Positions 26,101 through 33,521 of a stretch of 64,000 bases of DNA are shown piece by piece. Each line of letters starts with the position of its first letter. Positions within the stretch are counted from its first letter, which is position 1. The stretch is from Myroides odoratus DSM 2801 (GTDB lineage Bacteria > Bacteroidota > Bacteroidia > Flavobacteriales > Flavobacteriaceae). Under the pieces are notes generated by a model that saw only the letters and a list, made by a program, of their open reading frames with translations, was not told the origin of the DNA and made no database searches. The stretch spans positions 2,089,226-2,153,225 of the forward strand of contig NZ_CM001437.1 in the NCBI RefSeq assembly GCF_000243275.1, written 5' to 3'. The position numbers were made by a program, and so were the translations under genes.

Positions 26101-26510
26101 TTGAGAAAAACGGCGAAATAGTTTTAAAATTAACAGAAAAAAGTATTATATTAACACTTTCGGATGTAGAGATTACTTCTCAGGATATCGAAGGATGGTT
26201 AGTGGCTAATGAAGGAGGTATTACCGTTGCGCTTGATATTACAATTACAGAACAATTGCGCAAAGAGGGAATTGCCAGAGAGTTAGTAAACCGTATCCAA
26301 AATATTCGTAAAGACTGTGGATTCGAAGTAACAGACAAAGTAAAAGTTACATTGCAAGATGTAGTAGAAATAAGAGAAGCTGTTTTGGCTAATGAAGATT
26401 ATATAAAATCTGAAACATTAACTCATACATTAGAATTTGTAGACACGCTAGAAAACGGAGTGGATGTAGAGTTTGATGAGCTGAAAACACGAGTATTAAT
26501 TTTAAAATAA
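23106..26510 (+). CDS. ileS: Isoleucyl-tRNA synthetase
   Basis: A 1134-residue class I synthetase charging tRNA-Ile. The HIGH-type signature is GPPSANGKPGIHHVMARTIK near residue 50, the editing domain includes LAWTTTPWTLPSNTAL, WFDSGAMPYAQWHYPF precedes the second signature, and KMSKS follows near residue 684. A C-terminal anticodon-binding part follows (WILSELNTL, NWYVRLCRRRFWKGEY). The C-terminus lacks the CxxC zinc motif of E. coli IleS, as in the longer eukaryote-like type 2 enzymes that several Bacteroidota carry. That type is often linked to mupirocin tolerance (family knowledge, not shown here). It is followed by a DksA-like gene after 10 nt. Confidence 0.96.
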   Translation: MSTKFTEYKNLDMSGVASEMLEFWKEQSIFEKSISTREDNKPFVFFEGPPSANGKPGIHHVMARTIKDIFCRYKTQKGFQVKRKAGWDTHGLPVELGTEKELGITKEDIGVKITIEEYNQACKRTVMRYTDLWNELTQQMGYWVDMNDPYVTYKPKYMESVWWLLKQIYDKNLLYKGYTIQPYSPKAGTGLSSHEINQPGAYKDVTDTTIVAQFKAIEATLPAFLQGFGTIHFLAWTTTPWTLPSNTALTVGPKIDYALVKSFNQYTGEAIQVVLAKPLVGKQFAGKFAAVETEEELNAYKEGDKKIPYLVVKDFKGADLVGIKYEQLLPYTLPYQNPENAFRVIAGDFVTTEDGTGIVHTAPTFGADDAKVAKEATPEVPAMLILDAEGNPVPLVDLQGRFVKEMGEELGGKYVKNEYYDEGTAPERSVDVEIAIKLKEENKAFKVEKYVHSYPHCWRTNKPVLYYPLDSWFIKITEVKDRMFELNETINWKPKATGEGRFGNWLKNANDWNLSRSRYWGIPLPIWRTEDKTEELIIGSVEQMMAEIEKSQQAGFQKDNPYAGFVVGDMSEENYDKIDLHKNVVDGIVLVSPSGKPMYRESDLIDVWFDSGAMPYAQWHYPFENKELVDQNGAYPADFIAEGVDQTRGWFYTLHAIATLVFDTKAYKNVVSNGLVLDKNGLKMSKSLGNTIDPFETLAEHGPDATRWYMISNANPWDNLKFDLEGITEVRRKFFGTLYNTYNFFALYANIDGFKYAEAEVPVQDRPEIDRWILSELNTLVQKVDECYAEYEPTRAARAITEFVTENLSNWYVRLCRRRFWKGEYAQDKIAAYQTLYTCLITVAKLGAPIAPFFMDRLYRDLTSITNSENFESVHLADFPKFDASFVDAGLESRMHKAQIISSLVLSLRKKEMIKVRQPLQRIMIPILDENQRLEIQAVEDLIKAEVNVKEIELLDDASGILVKQIKPNFKTLGPRFGKDMGLIAKEIQNFNQENIAEIEKNGEIVLKLTEKSIILTLSDVEITSQDIEGWLVANEGGITVALDITITEQLRKEGIARELVNRIQNIRKDCGFEVTDKVKVTLQDVVEIREAVLANEDYIKSETLTHTLEFVDTLENGVDVEFDELKTRVLILK

Positions 26511-26520
26511 AATTAAAATT

Positions 26521-26907
26521 ATGAAAGAGACTGGCGAATTAGTACGTTATTCTGACGCAGAGTTGGCAGAATTCAAAGAGTTGATTCAAGCTAAAATTGA
26601 AAAAGCACAAGCTGATTTAGAATTAATCAAAAGTGCATATATGAATGATTTAAATAATGGGACTGATGATACATCTCCTACATTTAAAGCATTTGAGGAA
26701 GGTAGTGAAACGATGTCTAAAGAAGCGAATTCTCAATTGGCTATTCGTCAAGAAAAGTTCATTAGAGATTTAAAAAACGCTTTAATCCGCATCGAAAATA
26801 AGACCTATGGCTTATGTAAAGTGACAGGTAAATTAATCGATAAAGAACGATTAAAATTAGTGCCACATGCTACAATGAGCATCGAAGCTAAAAATATGCA
26901 ACGTTAA
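26521..26907 (+). CDS. DksA/TraR-family protein with a degenerate zinc finger
   Basis: A 128-residue protein with an N-terminal coiled coil (residues ~10-90) and a DksA-like C-terminal segment, YGLCKVTGKLIDKERLKLVPHA. Canonical DksA has a C4 zinc finger; here only the first Cys is kept and the others are replaced. DksA proteins insert a coiled coil into the RNA polymerase secondary channel and act with ppGpp. The acidic tip residues cannot be assigned with confidence here. Tight spacing after ileS and a terminator behind suggest an ileS co-transcript. Confidence 0.82.
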   Translation: MKETGELVRYSDAELAEFKELIQAKIEKAQADLELIKSAYMNDLNNGTDDTSPTFKAFEEGSETMSKEANSQLAIRQEKFIRDLKNALIRIENKTYGLCKVTGKLIDKERLKLVPHATMSIEAKNMQR

Positions 26908-26917
26908 ATGAATAACG

Positions 26918-26950
26918 AAGCGCTCTTTTTAATAAAAGAGCGCTTTTTTT
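26918..26950 (+). terminator. Terminator after the ileS-dksA-like operon
   Basis: AAGCGCTCTTTT and AAAAGAGCGCTT form a perfect stem around TAAT, with a T-run. Confidence 0.93.
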
Positions 26951-26966
26951 ATCTCGTAAAATCGTT

Positions 26967-26974
26967 TACATTTG
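26967..26974 (+). promoter_or_regulatory. -7 promoter element of lspA (decides its start)
   Basis: TACATTTG is an exact TAnnTTTG match. The alternative TTG start at 26972 lies inside it, so translation must start at ATG 26993. Confidence 0.6.
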
Positions 26975-26992
26975 CTTCTAAAACTGAAGAGA

Positions 26993-27586
26993 ATGTCATT
27001 AAAGAAAGCCTATTTACTAGCTGCTATAATTTTAATTATCGACCAATGGTCTAAAATCTACATCAAAACGAATTTTTTATTAGATGAAGAAATTTTTGTG
27101 TTTGATTGGTTTAGAATTCACTTTATAGAAAACGAGGGAATGGCTTGGGGAGTTTCTCTTCCTGGTGACTATGGGAAGTTGGCCTTAACGTTGTTTCGCA
27201 TCATCGCTGTATTTGGTATTGGTTGGTGGCTGCAAGATTCAGTAAAGAAAAAGCTTTCTAATTATCTAATTGTTGCAATCTCTTTGATTTTAGCAGGTGC
27301 AGTAGGTAATATTATAGATTCCATCTTCTATGGTGTTATTTTTGACGATAGCACGCATCAATTGGCAACGCTATTTACGGATAAACCTTATGGAACCCTT
27401 TTCCATGGAAAAGTAGTGGATATGCTTTATTTTCCTATTTGGAAAGGAACACTACCTGAATGGTTACCTATTTGGGGAGGAAAATACTTCACGTTTTTTA
27501 ATGCAATCTTCAATTTCGCAGATACCGCTATTTCGGTAGGGGTGGGTATTTTAATTGTTTGGAATAAGCGCATTTTCAAAAATTAA
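26993..27586 (+). CDS. lspA: Lipoprotein signal peptidase (signal peptidase II)
   Basis: A 197-residue inner-membrane aspartic protease that removes signal peptides from prolipoproteins, of which this window encodes many. Four membrane segments are visible. DQWSKIYIKTNF is the first conserved box. The catalytic Asp residues lie in AGAVGNIIDSIFYG and FNFADTAISVG. The long insert between the two, containing HGKVVDMLYFPIWKG, is usual in Bacteroidota. ATG 26993 was chosen because the in-frame TTG upstream falls in the promoter. Confidence 0.94.
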   Translation: MSLKKAYLLAAIILIIDQWSKIYIKTNFLLDEEIFVFDWFRIHFIENEGMAWGVSLPGDYGKLALTLFRIIAVFGIGWWLQDSVKKKLSNYLIVAISLILAGAVGNIIDSIFYGVIFDDSTHQLATLFTDKPYGTLFHGKVVDMLYFPIWKGTLPEWLPIWGGKYFTFFNAIFNFADTAISVGVGILIVWNKRIFKN

Positions 27587-27589
27587 TTT

Positions 27590-27783
27590 CTTTGGATGGT
27601 GATGGGGTATGAGTTATGAGAGATGGGAAATGGGAAATGGGGGAATTTTTCTAAATAGCAAAAGCATCCATTAATCGATAGATTTTCCAACTTCACTTCT
27701 GCATCGTTTCATCAACTTCACAAAAAACAACTTCACACCTTTACAAATTTCACTATCTTCACTTCTCGAAAATAAAGCGAGCT
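27590..27783. repeat. Low-complexity intergenic stretch, degenerate relative of the octamer repeat
   Basis: A purine-rich arm (27596-27643: TATGAGTTATGAGA, then ATGGGAAATGGGAAATGGGG) is followed by a pyrimidine-rich arm (27690-27770) with CTTCACTT, TTTCATCA and CTTCACAC-type units. The layout, purine arm then pyrimidine arm, mirrors the element after recO, but the 47-nt core is absent. Confidence 0.5.
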
Positions 27784-28740
27784 ATGAAGATATTAGAGGA
27801 AGTGATTTTACCCGGTGAGAGCAAGACCTTACATTTAGAAATTGCAAGATTACATACGGCAACGAAGCTAAAAATTCCAGTCATTATTTCGCGTGCCTTA
27901 GAGGACGGGCCAACGATACTCTTTTCGGCAGGTTTACACGGAGATGAGCTCAATGGGGTTGACATTGTGCGCCAAATTGTACATCAGGGTTTAAATCGCC
28001 CAAAAAGGGGAACAATTATTTGTATTCCGGTGATTAATATCTTTGGGTTTATTAATAAAACGCGTGAATTTCCCGATGGGAGAGATTTAAATCGCGTATT
28101 TCCGGGTAGTAAAACAGGTTCACTAGCGGGGCGTTTTGCGTACCATATCTTGACGCATATTATTCCTCATGTTGATTTCGTGATTGATTTCCACGCAGGA
28201 GGTCAAAGTCGATTCAATGCACCTCAGTTGCGCATTGCGATGGATGATAAAGCTGTACTAGAACCTTTGGCAAAAATTTTCCATCCCCCTTTCTTATTGT
28301 ATTCCAATCAAATTACAGGATCTTTCCGCAGTGCTTGTGCGAAGCGCGGAGTTAAAATGTTGTTGTTTGAAGGCGGAAAATCGCTAGATATTAATGCAGA
28401 AGTGTCTAAAATGGGAGTAGAGGGAACCAAGCGTGTTCTCCGCCATTTTGATATGTTACGCGAAGAGATTGAAGTTGAAAGTCGCCAAGAGAAAATGGTG
28501 ATTATTAGTCAATCTGTTTGGATTAGAGCAAAACAGTCTGGTTTAATGCATGATCAAGTAGCTGTGGGAACCTTTGTGAGAAAAGGAGAAGCGCTTGCGT
28601 ATATCTCAGACCCTTATGGAAGAGAAAATGTAATGATTAAAGCACCTAATAGTGGGTATGTCATTAATGTTAATGACTCACCGATTGTGTATCAAGGAGA
28701 TGCTATATTTCACTTGTCAAAAAATAGTACCAATGAATAA
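27784..28740 (+). CDS. Succinylglutamate desuccinylase/aspartoacylase-family (M14-like) zinc hydrolase
   Basis: A 318-residue protein of the AstE/AspA-like M14 group. SAGLHGDELNG carries the HxxE zinc pair near residue 53, FPDGRDLNRVFPG holds substrate-binding Asn-Arg, DFHAGGQSRFN gives the third zinc ligand, and LLFEGGKS is the likely catalytic Glu. A C-terminal beta domain with KSG-like AKQSGLMHDQVAVGTFVRKGE resembles a biotinyl/barrel-sandwich fold. Related enzymes remove acyl groups from amino acids; the substrate here is unknown. The next gene overlaps its stop. Confidence 0.85.
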   Translation: MKILEEVILPGESKTLHLEIARLHTATKLKIPVIISRALEDGPTILFSAGLHGDELNGVDIVRQIVHQGLNRPKRGTIICIPVINIFGFINKTREFPDGRDLNRVFPGSKTGSLAGRFAYHILTHIIPHVDFVIDFHAGGQSRFNAPQLRIAMDDKAVLEPLAKIFHPPFLLYSNQITGSFRSACAKRGVKMLLFEGGKSLDINAEVSKMGVEGTKRVLRHFDMLREEIEVESRQEKMVIISQSVWIRAKQSGLMHDQVAVGTFVRKGEALAYISDPYGRENVMIKAPNSGYVINVNDSPIVYQGDAIFHLSKNSTNE

Positions 28741-29296
28741 AACTACAGCACGTCAAAAGTATATCCAAGCTAGAGAAACACTTACACAAGAGGAGGCTGA
28801 AGAAAGAAGTTTAGCCATTGCCAATCAATGTTTGCGTTTGCCTATTTGGGATAAGATCAATTACCATTTGTTTCTGTCTATTGTGCAGAAAAAGGAAATT
28901 GATACTGATTTCCTGATGCAGGTTTTGGCAGGTAAGGATAAAAATATAATGCTGTCGAAATCCGATTTTAAAACCGGGGATATGCAGCATTTTTTATTGA
29001 CTGATAATACGGTATTACGCGTCAATAGCTATGGAATACCAGAACCACAAGACGGCATTCAAATCCAAGAAAATCAGTTGGATGTTGTGTTCGTTCCGTT
29101 GTTGGCTTTTGATGAAAAAGGCAATCGCGTAGGGTATGGAAAAGGATTTTACGATCGGTTCTTGGAAAAATGCAAACCCGATGTAATCAAAGTTGGGCTT
29201 AGTTTCTTTGAGGCTGAGCCTCATATTGAGGATGTTTCTCCCCTTGATATTGCGTTGGATTATTGTGTAACACCAGATAAAATATATGCTTTTTAA
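28733..29296 (+). CDS. 5-formyltetrahydrofolate cyclo-ligase
   Basis: A 187-residue MTHFS-family enzyme that converts 5-formyl-THF to 5,10-methenyl-THF with ATP. ATG 28733 (MNKTTARQKYIQARETLTQE) gives the normal length and overlaps the upstream stop by 8 nt; the longer open frame upstream is the other gene's antiphase. VFVPLLAFDEKGNRVGYGKG followed by FYDRF is the phosphate/ATP-binding signature. Translationally coupled to the M14-like hydrolase. Confidence 0.92.
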   Translation: MNKTTARQKYIQARETLTQEEAEERSLAIANQCLRLPIWDKINYHLFLSIVQKKEIDTDFLMQVLAGKDKNIMLSKSDFKTGDMQHFLLTDNTVLRVNSYGIPEPQDGIQIQENQLDVVFVPLLAFDEKGNRVGYGKGFYDRFLEKCKPDVIKVGLSFFEAEPHIEDVSPLDIALDYCVTPDKIYAF

Positions 29297-29311
29297 AAGA
29301 GATGAAAGCTA

Positions 29312-29346
29312 AAAGCCCCAAAAGGTTACCTTTTGGGGCTTTTTTT
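29312..29346 (+). terminator. Terminator after the cyclo-ligase gene
   Basis: AAAGCCCCAAAAGG and CCTTTTGGGGCTTT pair around TTA, followed by T-run. Confidence 0.94.
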
Positions 29347-29369
29347 ATCGTTGCGGTAACGGAGTGTTG

Positions 29370-29597
29370 TTAATGCGCAGTTTTACTTTGATCCATCTCT
29401 TTGAAATCCTCGTCTTGTTGACACATTTTAATAAAATCAGTCACTGATATTTTTGTAATCTCTTTAAAGGCGGTAGAAAAGCCTTTGGCACTGCCAAAAC
29501 CAAACTCACTTGCGAGTCCTGTTAAATTAAGCAAACGCATTTTAGGATTATAGGTGAGTTCATATAGGGCATGTTGAATACGTAACTGTTTGAGGTA
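29370..29597 (-). pseudogene. C-terminal relic of a TPR/AraC-type regulator
   Basis: The minus strand encodes 75 residues plus a stop, closely matching the end of the intact regulator at 31428-33218: YLKQLRIQHALYELTYNPKM against YLKRLRIQHAVRELTYNPKL, then LTGLASEFGFGSAKGFS and ITKISVTDFIKM. It covers most of the AraC helix-turn-helix domain. Homology ends abruptly at 29598, where unrelated plus-strand coding sequence begins. It cannot be expressed as an intact regulator. Confidence 0.88.
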
Positions 29598-29917
29598 GTA
29601 TTACAAATGAACCAGTGGGAGCCATAATTGGAGAAACTATTTTTTCTATTGCAGAAATATTTGAATATGTATCTTTAGATTTACAAAAGGGGTTACCTAA
29701 TTTGTTGATATTAGATGATGTGAGGAACCCTGAAAATAAATTCGATTTGGTGGGATTCAATCATTATGTTGTTGTAAACAACTTTATGAATGAAATAGAT
29801 AGCTATAGAAGTATTACTGATAAAAAACAATTACATTCTGCTATTGAAGAGAGAGTGAGAAAGGAAAGTAAGATATTATATCCGACTCAGATTGTTGATA
29901 ATATTTTAAATTTATAG
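29594..29917 (+). CDS. 3' fragment of an unknown gene
   Basis: A frame of 107 codons opens immediately after the AraC relic, without a credible start; the GTG at 29615 is the first possible one. It reads NEPVGAIIGETIFSIAEIF in mid-sequence style and continues EYVSLDLQKGLPNLLILDD to VDNILNL. No family is recognised. The abrupt junction suggests that recombination brought in the 3' end of a larger gene. A second small ORF follows 2 nt after its stop. Confidence 0.45.
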   Translation, partial: GSITNEPVGAIIGETIFSIAEIFEYVSLDLQKGLPNLLILDDVRNPENKFDLVGFNHYVVVNNFMNEIDSYRSITDKKQLHSAIEERVRKESKILYPTQIVDNILNL

Positions 29918-29919
29918 AG

Positions 29920-30222
29920 ATGTATAAAAATTCAAAATTACAATCTGGTGAAAGTTATACGGTAGGGAGTTTATATTATGATCGTGTATTTCCTTTTAAT
30001 GGATCAGAGTCGGATTCAAAATTCATCCAAATTTCGCAGTTGTATGCGCTTTCGTATGAAGCAATGAAAGAAGAAGATATAACTTCTTTTGTTGAGTATT
30101 CAAAAGATATGGAACAGACCGTTATGAATGATAAGACTTTACCCATCAACGTAAAAGATGTATTGCTTATTGGGACGACTACCCAAAGGTATGGTATAAA
30201 ATACTACGCTAGTTTGCAATAA
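29920..30222 (+). CDS. Small hypothetical protein, possible partner or immunity-type ORF
   Basis: A 100-residue soluble, acidic protein (MYKNSKLQSGESYTVGSL...) without signal peptide or recognised domain. It begins 2 nt after the truncated ORF, as partners in toxin/immunity or other paired loci do, and a hairpin follows it. The cassette 29598-30236 looks like an inserted remnant between the AraC relic and the next gene. Function unknown. Confidence 0.5.
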   Translation: MYKNSKLQSGESYTVGSLYYDRVFPFNGSESDSKFIQISQLYALSYEAMKEEDITSFVEYSKDMEQTVMNDKTLPINVKDVLLIGTTTQRYGIKYYASLQ

Positions 30223-30233
30223 AATTAAATATT

Positions 30234-30268
30234 ACTCAAGAGGAGATCTACGATTCCCTCTTGAGTTT
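30234..30268 (+). terminator. Hairpin after the orphan ORF pair
   Basis: ACTCAAGAGG and CCTCTTGAGT form a perfect 10-bp stem with a 13-nt loop; only a short T stretch follows. Confidence 0.55.
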
Positions 30269-30283
30269 AAAAATGACTTGAGG

Positions 30284-31321
30284 ATGAGAAAAATGAAACT
30301 GTTATTGAGTTTGTGGCTAATAAGTATAGTCAATTTGTACAGCCAAACAACTATTAAGGACTGTGGAAAACAGCAACTCATAGCTAATGTTGTGATTTAT
30401 GACGCAGAAAATAAAATAATAGGAGTAACGGATCGAGAGGGAAAAGTAGCCTTAGATCCCAAGATACAAGACATAACCCTTGTACATCCAGAATATGGAC
30501 ATGTTACCACCGTAAATCAAGGAATCATTTGCTTGGATGAACTTTTAGATCCAATTGTTATAACGTTACACTTGGACGCCAAACAAGAATTGATGGATAT
30601 CCTTCAAAATACATATAAGCAGTATCATATAGATCCTTTTGACAAGCAGTTTTTTTATTATAAGGGAATGATTTATGAAAATGATATGAAGGGAGAGTTA
30701 CTCGCTAATGAAGAGGGGTATCTAACTTATAACTCCTATTTTAATACATCACTTTTTATTTCTGATAAACAAGCGGATTATTTGGATAATAGTGATGCTG
30801 TAGTCTATGTTCCACTAAGGGGAGAACATCAGGAATATTTCTTTTTTAACAGTAAAAAACAGTTCAATACGTTGTTGAAAAGTCTGAAAAAACTAAAGGT
30901 CAAAAAAATAAATGCTGCTTATTATGTGTATGATAATGCTTGGGATAATTATTGGTTATTTGAAGTAGATTGCCTTGAAAAACGGATAGTTCGATTTATT
31001 AACACGGCACGCGAAACGACTTTCTTTGATCCTAGAGCGAACTTTGTTTTTAAAAGAAAGAGTACATTAGTTCAACGGCTCATTGAGGTGAATTATGGGT
31101 TGGACGGGGAAAAACTTAAACAAAAGCTTGACTTATTTGAGGTATACAGGCTAACTAATTCAGAGGTGAAGATGGTGAAATATTTAAAAATAAATACAGT
31201 TGATAGGCAAGACGTGACGATAGAAAATAGATATTCTTTAATTCAATATATTCGATTACATGTGAAAAGAAAGTTAGAATTAAATAATTTAGCTGAATTG
31301 AAAAAGAAATCAAAACCATAA
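30284..31321 (+). CDS. Secreted protein with carboxypeptidase-regulatory-like N-terminus, unknown function
   Basis: A 345-residue protein starting MRKMKLLLSLWLISIVNLYS with a Sec signal peptide; ATG 30293 is an alternative start. Residues ~25-95 (NVVIYDAENKIIGVTDREGK, LVHPEYGHVTTV) look like the CarboxypepD_reg-like domain used in many Bacteroidota envelope proteins. The remainder has a YYVYDNAWDNYWLFEVDCL region and a basic C-terminus (LAELKKKSKP), with no name I can give. It lies between the AraC relic and the intact regulator, both on the other strand. Confidence 0.65.
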   Translation: MRKMKLLLSLWLISIVNLYSQTTIKDCGKQQLIANVVIYDAENKIIGVTDREGKVALDPKIQDITLVHPEYGHVTTVNQGIICLDELLDPIVITLHLDAKQELMDILQNTYKQYHIDPFDKQFFYYKGMIYENDMKGELLANEEGYLTYNSYFNTSLFISDKQADYLDNSDAVVYVPLRGEHQEYFFFNSKKQFNTLLKSLKKLKVKKINAAYYVYDNAWDNYWLFEVDCLEKRIVRFINTARETTFFDPRANFVFKRKSTLVQRLIEVNYGLDGEKLKQKLDLFEVYRLTNSEVKMVKYLKINTVDRQDVTIENRYSLIQYIRLHVKRKLELNNLAELKKKSKP

Positions 31322-31405
31322 TTGCTAGGCTCTAGGGAGATATTGAAAGAATATTGTGTTAATACTAAGTGAAGAGTTTTCTTTTATCGGGAGATTGAGT
31401 ATTGA

Positions 31406-31440
31406 AAAACTAAAGTAATGAATTTCATTACTTTAGTTTT
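31406..31440. terminator. Bidirectional terminator, contains the regulator's stop codon
   Basis: AAAACTAAAGTAATG and CATTACTTTAGTTTT form a perfect 15-bp stem around AATTT. The stop codon of the minus-strand regulator (31428-31430) lies inside the right arm. Confidence 0.88.
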
Positions 31441-33218
31441 TGTGAAATAGTATTATTGTTATCCATCTCTTTGAAATCTTCGTCTTGTTGACGCATTTTA
31501 ATAAAATCAGTCACTGATATTTTTGTAATCTCTTTAAAAGAATTAGAGAAACTCTTAGAACTACCAAAACCAAATTCATCAGCCAACCCCGTCAGGTTGA
31601 GTAGGTGAAGTTTGGGGTTGTACGTCAATTCGCGTACCGCATGTTGAATGCGAAGGCGTTTAAGGTAATCTGAAAAATTGATATTCTTTTCCTCATTAAA
31701 GAATTTGGACAAGGTATTGCGGTTCGTTCCAAATTGACGAGCCAATTCATCTTGGGTAATTTTCTGTAAATATCCTTTTTTGCGTTCAAAGTCCTCTAAT
31801 TTTTTGATGAGTACCTGAGTTGTGTTTAATGGCTGTTGAGATTCAGTTAAGTCAACAACGGACACGGTATCGGGCTGTTGTTCCTGTAGTAACCGCTGTG
31901 ACAGTTGTATAGCCTCTTTGGGTGATTCATGAATCAACTGCTTGTATTGTTGTTGTAGTTTTTGTTGCTTTCTCTGGTAGTAAACCAATCCGAGAAACAC
32001 AACCAAAATTAAAACTGTTACAAGTCCATACAATCCTTTAATTTGAGATTGGCTTTTAGATAGTTCATATTCCAGCTTTTGTTTAGACGCTTCTAATTTC
32101 TTCGTATCTAAGTGTGTATGGATATAGGAACTGAGTTGGCTGTTGTTTTTGTGTAATTCAGCGGATAATCCCATCAAAAGTTTGGTATAGTACAACTCTT
32201 TTTCTAGGTCTTTTTTCTCTTGGTAATAGGTGATTAAGTAGTTAAAGGCTTCACTTAATTCGGTATTAGCAAAATTGGTTTCTTTATACAGCGTTTCTAT
32301 CTTTTGAAAATAGGGCAGTGCTTTTTCTTTTTTGCCCCTATCCCACATATTTTTACCAAAATAGAGGTAGATTAAATGCTCATTAGCATAATCATCATTA
32401 TCTACAATTGGATTTAATGCTTTGGTTAATAGCGAATCAGAGGTTTCAAAATGATGTAATCGATGATTATACATTCCGTTGATGAAATCAAAATAAGCTA
32501 TTTCAAGTACTTTATCTTTCTTAATCAGTCTAGTTGTTGCCTCATACCCCTCTTGAAGTAAAATTCGAATCGTGTCATTTTTTTCTTGGCGAAAACTTGT
32601 TTTACTCAAGGCATAAATGTTGCTGATGTATCCACGTAAATTATTGTAGGCGTTGCTGCTGTCATTTAATTGACCACGATAATATGACATAGATTCTTTC
32701 GTAAGCTTTGCCGATTTGTCCAAGTCATCCAAGTGATAGTAAATGGAGCCAATAGCATACTTTACTTTATTAAGGGTGTATTTGTCGTCTGTTTTCTTTA
32801 AATAATCCTCTGCTTGTAGCCCATATTCGAGTGCCTTTTTGTAGTCTTTGTTTACAAACTCTACGTGGCTTTTCGTGTTATAGGCAGTACCTATAGCTTG
32901 AATGTCGTTTAGTTGCAAGGTATAGTTAAGTAAACTATCAGCATATTTTAGCTGTAGTTCATAACTTTTAATTAAAAATATTTTTTTCAAATAACCTTTA
33001 ATAACGTCATTGGGACTTTGTTCCGATTTTGCTTTTTGAAGATAATATTCAGTAACAATTTCCTTTTCTTTAGGTGTGAGTACACTGTTGTTAATCGTAA
33101 AAAGTAATTCTTGCAAAGACCAATCTTTATAATCAGCATTATTTTGAGCAGATACAGTGTTAGAAAAATATCCACTAAAGGTTATAAAAAAGAAAGTCCA
33201 GAATTTTTTTAGTAACAT
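31428..33218 (-). CDS. Membrane-anchored TPR/AraC-family transcriptional regulator
   Basis: A 596-residue protein with a signal peptide (NTVSAQ), about ten TPR-like helices in a periplasmic part (residues 30-370), one membrane helix (GLYGLVTVLILVVFLGLVYY near 400) and a cytoplasmic C-terminus with two AraC helix-turn-helix motifs. The HTH region includes DELARQFGTNRNTLSKFFNE and LADEFGFGSSKSFSNSFKEI. Such regulators sense envelope or extracellular signals in Flavobacteria and Sphingobacteria. The target is not known; the divergent lipoprotein gene 33522-34103 is a natural candidate. TATCTTTA on the minus strand at 33245-33252 is a possible -7 box. Confidence 0.87.
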   Translation of the reverse strand: MLLKKFWTFFFITFSGYFSNTVSAQNNADYKDWSLQELLFTINNSVLTPKEKEIVTEYYLQKAKSEQSPNDVIKGYLKKIFLIKSYELQLKYADSLLNYTLQLNDIQAIGTAYNTKSHVEFVNKDYKKALEYGLQAEDYLKKTDDKYTLNKVKYAIGSIYYHLDDLDKSAKLTKESMSYYRGQLNDSSNAYNNLRGYISNIYALSKTSFRQEKNDTIRILLQEGYEATTRLIKKDKVLEIAYFDFINGMYNHRLHHFETSDSLLTKALNPIVDNDDYANEHLIYLYFGKNMWDRGKKEKALPYFQKIETLYKETNFANTELSEAFNYLITYYQEKKDLEKELYYTKLLMGLSAELHKNNSQLSSYIHTHLDTKKLEASKQKLEYELSKSQSQIKGLYGLVTVLILVVFLGLVYYQRKQQKLQQQYKQLIHESPKEAIQLSQRLLQEQQPDTVSVVDLTESQQPLNTTQVLIKKLEDFERKKGYLQKITQDELARQFGTNRNTLSKFFNEEKNINFSDYLKRLRIQHAVRELTYNPKLHLLNLTGLADEFGFGSSKSFSNSFKEITKISVTDFIKMRQQDEDFKEMDNNNTISQKLK

Positions 33219-33521
33219 TTGGTAAGGGTTTAGAAGCTTTTCTTTAAAGATAAGTTTTTTTTGTGTTTTATAAGATGTTGATAGTCAGTATTTTTTACAA
33301 TTTTTCCTTCTTGATTACAATTTTTCCACCTATCTAAAATCGAGGTAATAACTCATTTAAAATCAGAGCGTTTCGAAAATGTCCAATCAAATTTTACAAT
33401 TCATCCATTGTTGATAGATAAAAAACTTGTGCTTTTGTATTGAGCGAACTAAGTTTGCTTTCAATGTCACAAACAAAATGTGGATTGAGAAAAGTAACAT
33501 TTAATTTAACACCGCAAAACT
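33219..33521. other. Divergent intergenic region, regulator / lipoprotein
   Basis: 303 bp of AT-rich DNA between two divergent genes. It holds the likely -7 boxes of both and, around 33295-33320, two near-identical ACAATTTTTCC-type direct repeats (TACAATTTTTCCTTC and TACAATTTTTCCACC) that could be regulator-binding sites. ACAATTCATCC follows near 33400. Confidence 0.45.
33427..33457 (+). promoter_or_regulatory. Promoter of the lipoprotein gene at 33522
   Basis: TTG at 33427-33429 and TAAGTTTG at 33450-33457 (exact TAnnTTTG) are 20 nt apart, a normal -33/-7 spacing. A 5' leader of about 55 nt precedes the ATG. Confidence 0.5.

Noticed and set aside
26972..26993. TTG start for lspA
   Set aside because: The TTG is part of the TACATTTG -7 box; ATG 26993 gives normal LspA length.
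28652..28733. N-terminal extension of 5-formyl-THF cyclo-ligase
   Set aside because: The extra 27 residues are out-of-frame translation of the upstream M14-like gene; ATG 28733 matches family length.
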